Below are positions 60,851 through 64,000 of a stretch of 64,000 bases of DNA, piece after piece (the stretch's first letter is position 1; every line of letters begins with the position of its first letter). The notes beneath the pieces were generated by a model. That model was not told the DNA's origin. It did not search any database and was given only the letters and a program-made list of their open reading frames with translations. Source of the DNA: Tamaricihabitans halophyticus (GTDB lineage: Bacteria; Actinomycetota; Actinomycetes; Mycobacteriales; Pseudonocardiaceae); NCBI RefSeq assembly GCF_004340875.1, contig NZ_SLXQ01000017.1, forward strand, positions 1 to 64,000. The letters are read 5' to 3'. A program made the position numbers and the translations under genes.

Positions 60851-63103
60851 TTGTCAAACAACAAATTCGATATCGAGTTGGCTGCCGAACAAACACATCT
60901 CGATTCCCTCTATGCGCGACTTGACGAGGAGTGCCAAGCCGCGCGAGCCAGGCTCGACGTGGCGTTGCGGGACAGTTCCGCGAGCAGCCCGCAGGAACGG
61001 TGGCAGCGCCAGGTTTCCGTCGACCAGCAGACGGATCGAGTGCGCGCCCTGCGCGCCGCGGAAAACGGGCTCTGCTTCGGGCGACTCGACGACATCAGCG
61101 CAAACACCAGCTACATCGGCCGAATTGGCCTGTTCGACGAAACGGCCGGCTTCGCTCCACTGCTGGTGGACTGGCGAGCACCGGCAGCCCGGCCATTTTA
61201 CTGCTCGACGGTAGCCAACCCGGATGGCATCCGGCGGCGCCGCCATTTCCGCAGTAATGGCCGAACGATCACGAATATTTACGATGACGTACTCAGCGCG
61301 GACGATTCGGCTGAGCAGGATGGCGACAGCGCGTTGCTCGCCGTGCTGAACGCCCCTCGGGTCGGCAAGATGCGGGATATCGTCGCGACGATCCAGGCTG
61401 AGCAGGATGAGATTATCCGGCTGGCGCGTGGTGGAGCGGTGGTTATCGAAGGTGGCCCCGGCACCGGCAAAACCGCGGTGGCCTTGCACCGCGTCGCGTA
61501 TCTCCTCTATACCCATCGCGATCAGCTGGCCAGGCGAGGTGTGCTGCTGGTTGGCCCGAATCCGGATTTTCTCAACTATATCGGCGATGTACTCCCTTCC
61601 CTTGGCGAGACCAGTGCCGTGTTCGCGACTCCTGGCGACCTGCATCCTGGCCTGCACGCGGTCGACGAGGATGATTCCGTTACCAGCAGCCTCAAGGGCG
61701 GGCTTGGCATGCTCGACGTGCTCGCCGCGGCCGTCGCCGACCGGCAGGAGCTACCAGATGGCCGGTGGCCGATCGAGTTGGACGATGTGGTGGTGACGGT
61801 GGATGCCAAGGTTGCCCGCGCGGCCAGGCAGCGCGCCCGAGACACTGGCCTGCTACACAATCATGCCCGCGCGGTCTTCTGGGAATGGCTGATCGAGGAG
61901 CTGGTCGGGCGCGCGGTGCGCCAGATCGGCAAAGGCTGGCTCACCGGCAGGGATACCGCGCTTGCCGCCGAGTTGGCCGCCGATGTGCGACGCGAACTCA
62001 GTCACCATCCCGAAGTGCGCAGGGTGGTCGATCGGCTGTGGCCGCAGCTGACCCCGGAACGGCTGCTCGCCGAGTTGTTCACCTCACCGGCCAGGATCGC
62101 GGCTGCCACTCCTGGAATGTCCGATGCGGACAGGGCGGCGCTGTACCGCGCGGACGGTTATGCGTGGACCGTGGCCGACGCGGCGTTGCTCGACGAGGCC
62201 GTCGAGCTGCTCGGTGTCGATGACCGCGCCGAGCGATCGCGGGCCGAGCGGGAACGTCAGGAACACATTGAATACACCGAGGGTGTGTTGCAGGTTCTGG
62301 AGACCGATGACGAACTCGACGGGGAACAGCTACGCGCGACCGACCTGATCGATGCCGAGGCGCTGGCCGAACGGCATCAGCAGCGGGACCACCGGGACAT
62401 CGCGCAGCGTGCGGTGGAGAATCGAGAATGGACCTACGGGCATATCGTGGTCGATGAGGCCCAGGAGCTGTCCGAGATGGCCTGGCGAGTCCTGATGCGA
62501 CGCTGCCCGAGCAAGTCGATGACCATCGTGGGTGATCTGGCGCAGCGAGCCTCCGCTGCTGGCGCGCGCACCTGGTCGGCGATGCTGGATACCTATCTTG
62601 CCGATCGCTGGGAGTACCGACAGCTCACCGTCAACTATCGAACCCCAGCAGAGATCATGGAAGTCGCGGCGCCGTTGCTCGCGGAGATCGCGCCGGGACT
62701 CGTGGCGCCGGAATCCGCGCGGTCAACTGGAAACCGGCCCCGCAGCCGGCTGGTGTCGGCGGATGAGCTCGACGCCATCGCGGCTGAGGAGATCGCGGCG
62801 GCCTCGGCGGACGGAACGTCCGTGGTGATCGCGGCGGATGGGGTGTCGCTCGATATCGCGGCCAGGGTGCTCAGTCCGCGCGCCACCAAAGGACTCGAGT
62901 TCGACGAAGTCGTACTGGTCGAACCGCAGCGCATCCTCAGTCAGTCGACCGACGGCGCGGCCGACCTCTACGTCGCACTGACCAGGGCGACCCAACGCCT
63001 CACCGTGCTGCACACCGAACCGCTTCCACCGGTGCTCGGTTCCTTGGCCGCCGAGTCGGAGGTTATCGACACGCGGTCGGGCAAGGTCGGCGTATCGTCG
63101 TAG
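60851..63103 (+). CDS. HelD-family RNA polymerase recycling ATPase (UvrD-like)
   Basis: A protein of 750 residues starting at TTG 60851 with GAAGGGG before it. The N-terminal coiled coil (IELAAEQTHLDSLYARLDEECQAARARLDVAL) is the arm that enters the RNA polymerase secondary channel in HelD. Helicase motifs: Walker A VIEGGPGTGKTAVALHRVAYLLY, motif II HIVVDEAQELSEMAW, motif III MTIVGDLAQRA, motif IV LTVNYRTPAEI, and the late motifs ATKGLEFDEVVLVEP and DLYVALTRATQRLTVLH. Actinobacterial HelD/HelR frees stalled polymerase and in some species protects against rifamycins. The class cannot be fixed without alignment. Confidence 0.88.
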   Translation: MSNNKFDIELAAEQTHLDSLYARLDEECQAARARLDVALRDSSASSPQERWQRQVSVDQQTDRVRALRAAENGLCFGRLDDISANTSYIGRIGLFDETAGFAPLLVDWRAPAARPFYCSTVANPDGIRRRRHFRSNGRTITNIYDDVLSADDSAEQDGDSALLAVLNAPRVGKMRDIVATIQAEQDEIIRLARGGAVVIEGGPGTGKTAVALHRVAYLLYTHRDQLARRGVLLVGPNPDFLNYIGDVLPSLGETSAVFATPGDLHPGLHAVDEDDSVTSSLKGGLGMLDVLAAAVADRQELPDGRWPIELDDVVVTVDAKVARAARQRARDTGLLHNHARAVFWEWLIEELVGRAVRQIGKGWLTGRDTALAAELAADVRRELSHHPEVRRVVDRLWPQLTPERLLAELFTSPARIAAATPGMSDADRAALYRADGYAWTVADAALLDEAVELLGVDDRAERSRAERERQEHIEYTEGVLQVLETDDELDGEQLRATDLIDAEALAERHQQRDHRDIAQRAVENREWTYGHIVVDEAQELSEMAWRVLMRRCPSKSMTIVGDLAQRASAAGARTWSAMLDTYLADRWEYRQLTVNYRTPAEIMEVAAPLLAEIAPGLVAPESARSTGNRPRSRLVSADELDAIAAEEIAAASADGTSVVIAADGVSLDIAARVLSPRATKGLEFDEVVLVEPQRILSQSTDGAADLYVALTRATQRLTVLHTEPLPPVLGSLAAESEVIDTRSGKVGVSS

Positions 63104-63121
63104 CGAAGGCGAGGAGGGGCC

Positions 63122-63679
63122 ATGCGCAAGCTCGTAGTCACCGAGAACTGCACCGTGGATGGGGTTATCGAGATGACCGGCGGGTGGTTTGATCCGCTGA
63201 GCACGAAGGTCGACCAGTCGGACATCGTCGCGGCAACGGCCGAACATCGAGCGGCTGCCGACGCGTTGCTGGTTGGCCGGCAGACCTTCGAGGACTTCCG
63301 GGGGTTCTGGCCACAGCAGACCGACGACCCGACCGGCGTTTCCACGTATCTGAACTCGGTGCGGAAATACGTTGTGTCCAGCACGCTTGCCGAACCTGAC
63401 TGGCAGAACTCGACCGTGCTCAGCGGTCCACTCGTCGACGAGGTGCGGTCCCTCAAGGCTGAGCAGGGTAAGGACATCGTGGCCACCGGCAGCATCCGGC
63501 TGGTGCGTGCGCTGATCGCCGCCGATCTGGTGGACGAGTACCGCCTTTTCGTCTACCCGGTCGTCGTTGGCGGCGGCACACGGCTGTTCGGGTCGGCCGG
63601 GATCGGGCTGACCCTGCTCGAGGCACGGCCCTTCGTGTCCGGGGCCGTGCTGCTCCGCTACGCGCCGGAGCACCGCTAG
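63122..63679 (+). CDS. dihydrofolate-reductase-fold protein (RibD C-terminal family), second copy
   Basis: A protein of 185 residues with GAGG 10 bases before the ATG. It opens RKLVVTENCTVDGVIEMTGGWFDP, then ALLVGRQTFEDFRGFW, KYVVSSTLAEPDWQNSTVLSG, DIVATGSIRLVRALIAADLVDEYRLFVYPVVVGGGTRLFG. All are standard for this reductase group. It lies 18 bases after the HelD-like gene and is likely co-transcribed. It is not closely similar to the family member at 16194. Substrate unknown. Confidence 0.85.
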   Translation: MRKLVVTENCTVDGVIEMTGGWFDPLSTKVDQSDIVAATAEHRAAADALLVGRQTFEDFRGFWPQQTDDPTGVSTYLNSVRKYVVSSTLAEPDWQNSTVLSGPLVDEVRSLKAEQGKDIVATGSIRLVRALIAADLVDEYRLFVYPVVVGGGTRLFGSAGIGLTLLEARPFVSGAVLLRYAPEHR

Positions 63680-63789
63680 CTGGTGTCCGCTTTGTCGCTG
63701 CGGTATCTGACCAGTCGCGATATCGTTTTACTGTAGCTGGAGCGGGAACTCGGCAGCCGTAGTCCGCGACGTGGTTGGGAGCCGGGCAC

Positions 63790-64000
63790 ATGACAGTACG
63801 CGGCGATGTTGTGGTGGTAAGCACCCTTGCCGGTGAACTACTTGCCGAAGCACGAGAGAATCCAGCCGGACGGGCGGCTAGGACGGTGGTCTCCGGTACC
63901 TCGCAGCGGGCGACGGTGATCGCCCTCATCGCCGGTGCCGAACTGAGTGAGCATCAGGCCCCGGCCGCGGCCACTATCCAGGTCATCGCGGGTCAGGTCT
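63790..64000 (+). CDS. cupin-like protein, truncated by window end
   Basis: The first 70 codons of a gene starting at ATG 63790 after GGGAG. The sequence MTVRGDVVVVSTLAGELLAEARENPAGRAARTVVSG leads into ALIAGAELSEHQAPAAATIQVIAGQV, the first strands of a small cupin with its characteristic H-x(3-5)-A pattern. Such small cupins often act as metal-dependent binding or sensor proteins. The rest is outside the window. Confidence 0.6.
   Translation, partial: MTVRGDVVVVSTLAGELLAEARENPAGRAARTVVSGTSQRATVIALIAGAELSEHQAPAAATIQVIAGQV

Overview
This is a high-GC actinobacterial chromosome segment, most likely from the Pseudonocardiales. The pointers are strongly GC-biased codon use, many GTG starts, ATGA/GTGA-coupled operons, a HelD-type RNA polymerase recycling factor, and an integrative element ending in a tRNA-Phe 3' fragment. 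Genus is not determinable from the sequence alone. No rRNA, complete tRNA or CRISPR array is present.

Left end (1-2.86 kb): the right end of what looks like an actinomycete integrative and conjugative element. It holds an Xis-like DNA-binding protein, small unknown genes, a KorSA-like GntR regulator inside a divergent promoter with an inverted repeat, and an XRE/TPR regulator. It ends at a 42-nt copy of the 3' part of tRNA-Phe (2815-2856), a probable attR.

3.0-16.2 kb: a Pr6Pr membrane protein, an IclR regulator, and a long one-strand operon. The operon encodes a Dpp-type ABC importer (binding protein first, two permeases and two ATPases last) wrapped around two MaoC-like proteins, a CitE/Mcl-type lyase, a CaiB-type CoA transferase, an MmgE/PrpD protein and an acyl-CoA dehydrogenase. 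Together they suggest uptake, CoA activation, oxidation, hydration and retro-Claisen cleavage of a small, possibly branched dicarboxylate.

16.2-28.3 kb: an RibD-like reductase, a TetR regulator coupled to a frameshifted SRPBCC gene, a second SRPBCC gene, and a tightly packed minus-strand operon (a 579-aa protein of unknown function, IclR, a DUF3726-like protein, a non-canonical M19 dipeptidase and a Tau/Ssu-type ABC importer). After these come a methyltransferase, a degenerate metallo-beta-lactamase-fold protein, and a double Lrp/AsnC regulator.

28.4-46.2 kb: a PLP decarboxylase, transporter and D-aminoacylase operon; a membrane-anchored pentapeptide-repeat protein; small regulatory and GNAT genes; a GntR/deaminase/amidohydrolase module whose two promoters carry the same 15-bp operator; a secreted S37 peptidase; GdhA; a TetR-controlled SDR, saccharopine-dehydrogenase-like and acyl-CoA-ligase operon with a clear palindromic operator; and a methyltransferase.

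46.2-60.7 kb: the most unusual region. It is a LacI/LysR-governed catabolic locus with a sugar-type ABC importer, two separate histidinol-dehydrogenase homologues outside any his operon, two double-NTF2/SnoaL proteins, a nitrilase-family amidase, a bicupin, an alpha/beta hydrolase, an SDR and an HpaI-type aldolase. LacI-like operator sequences lie both in front of the importer and over the transcription start of the divergent enzyme operon. The substrate is unknown.

60.7-64 kb: a HelD-like ATPase after an AT-rich leader, an RibD-like reductase, and the start of a cupin-like protein. A family of short hairpin repeats with variable but matched arms recurs between genes through the window.
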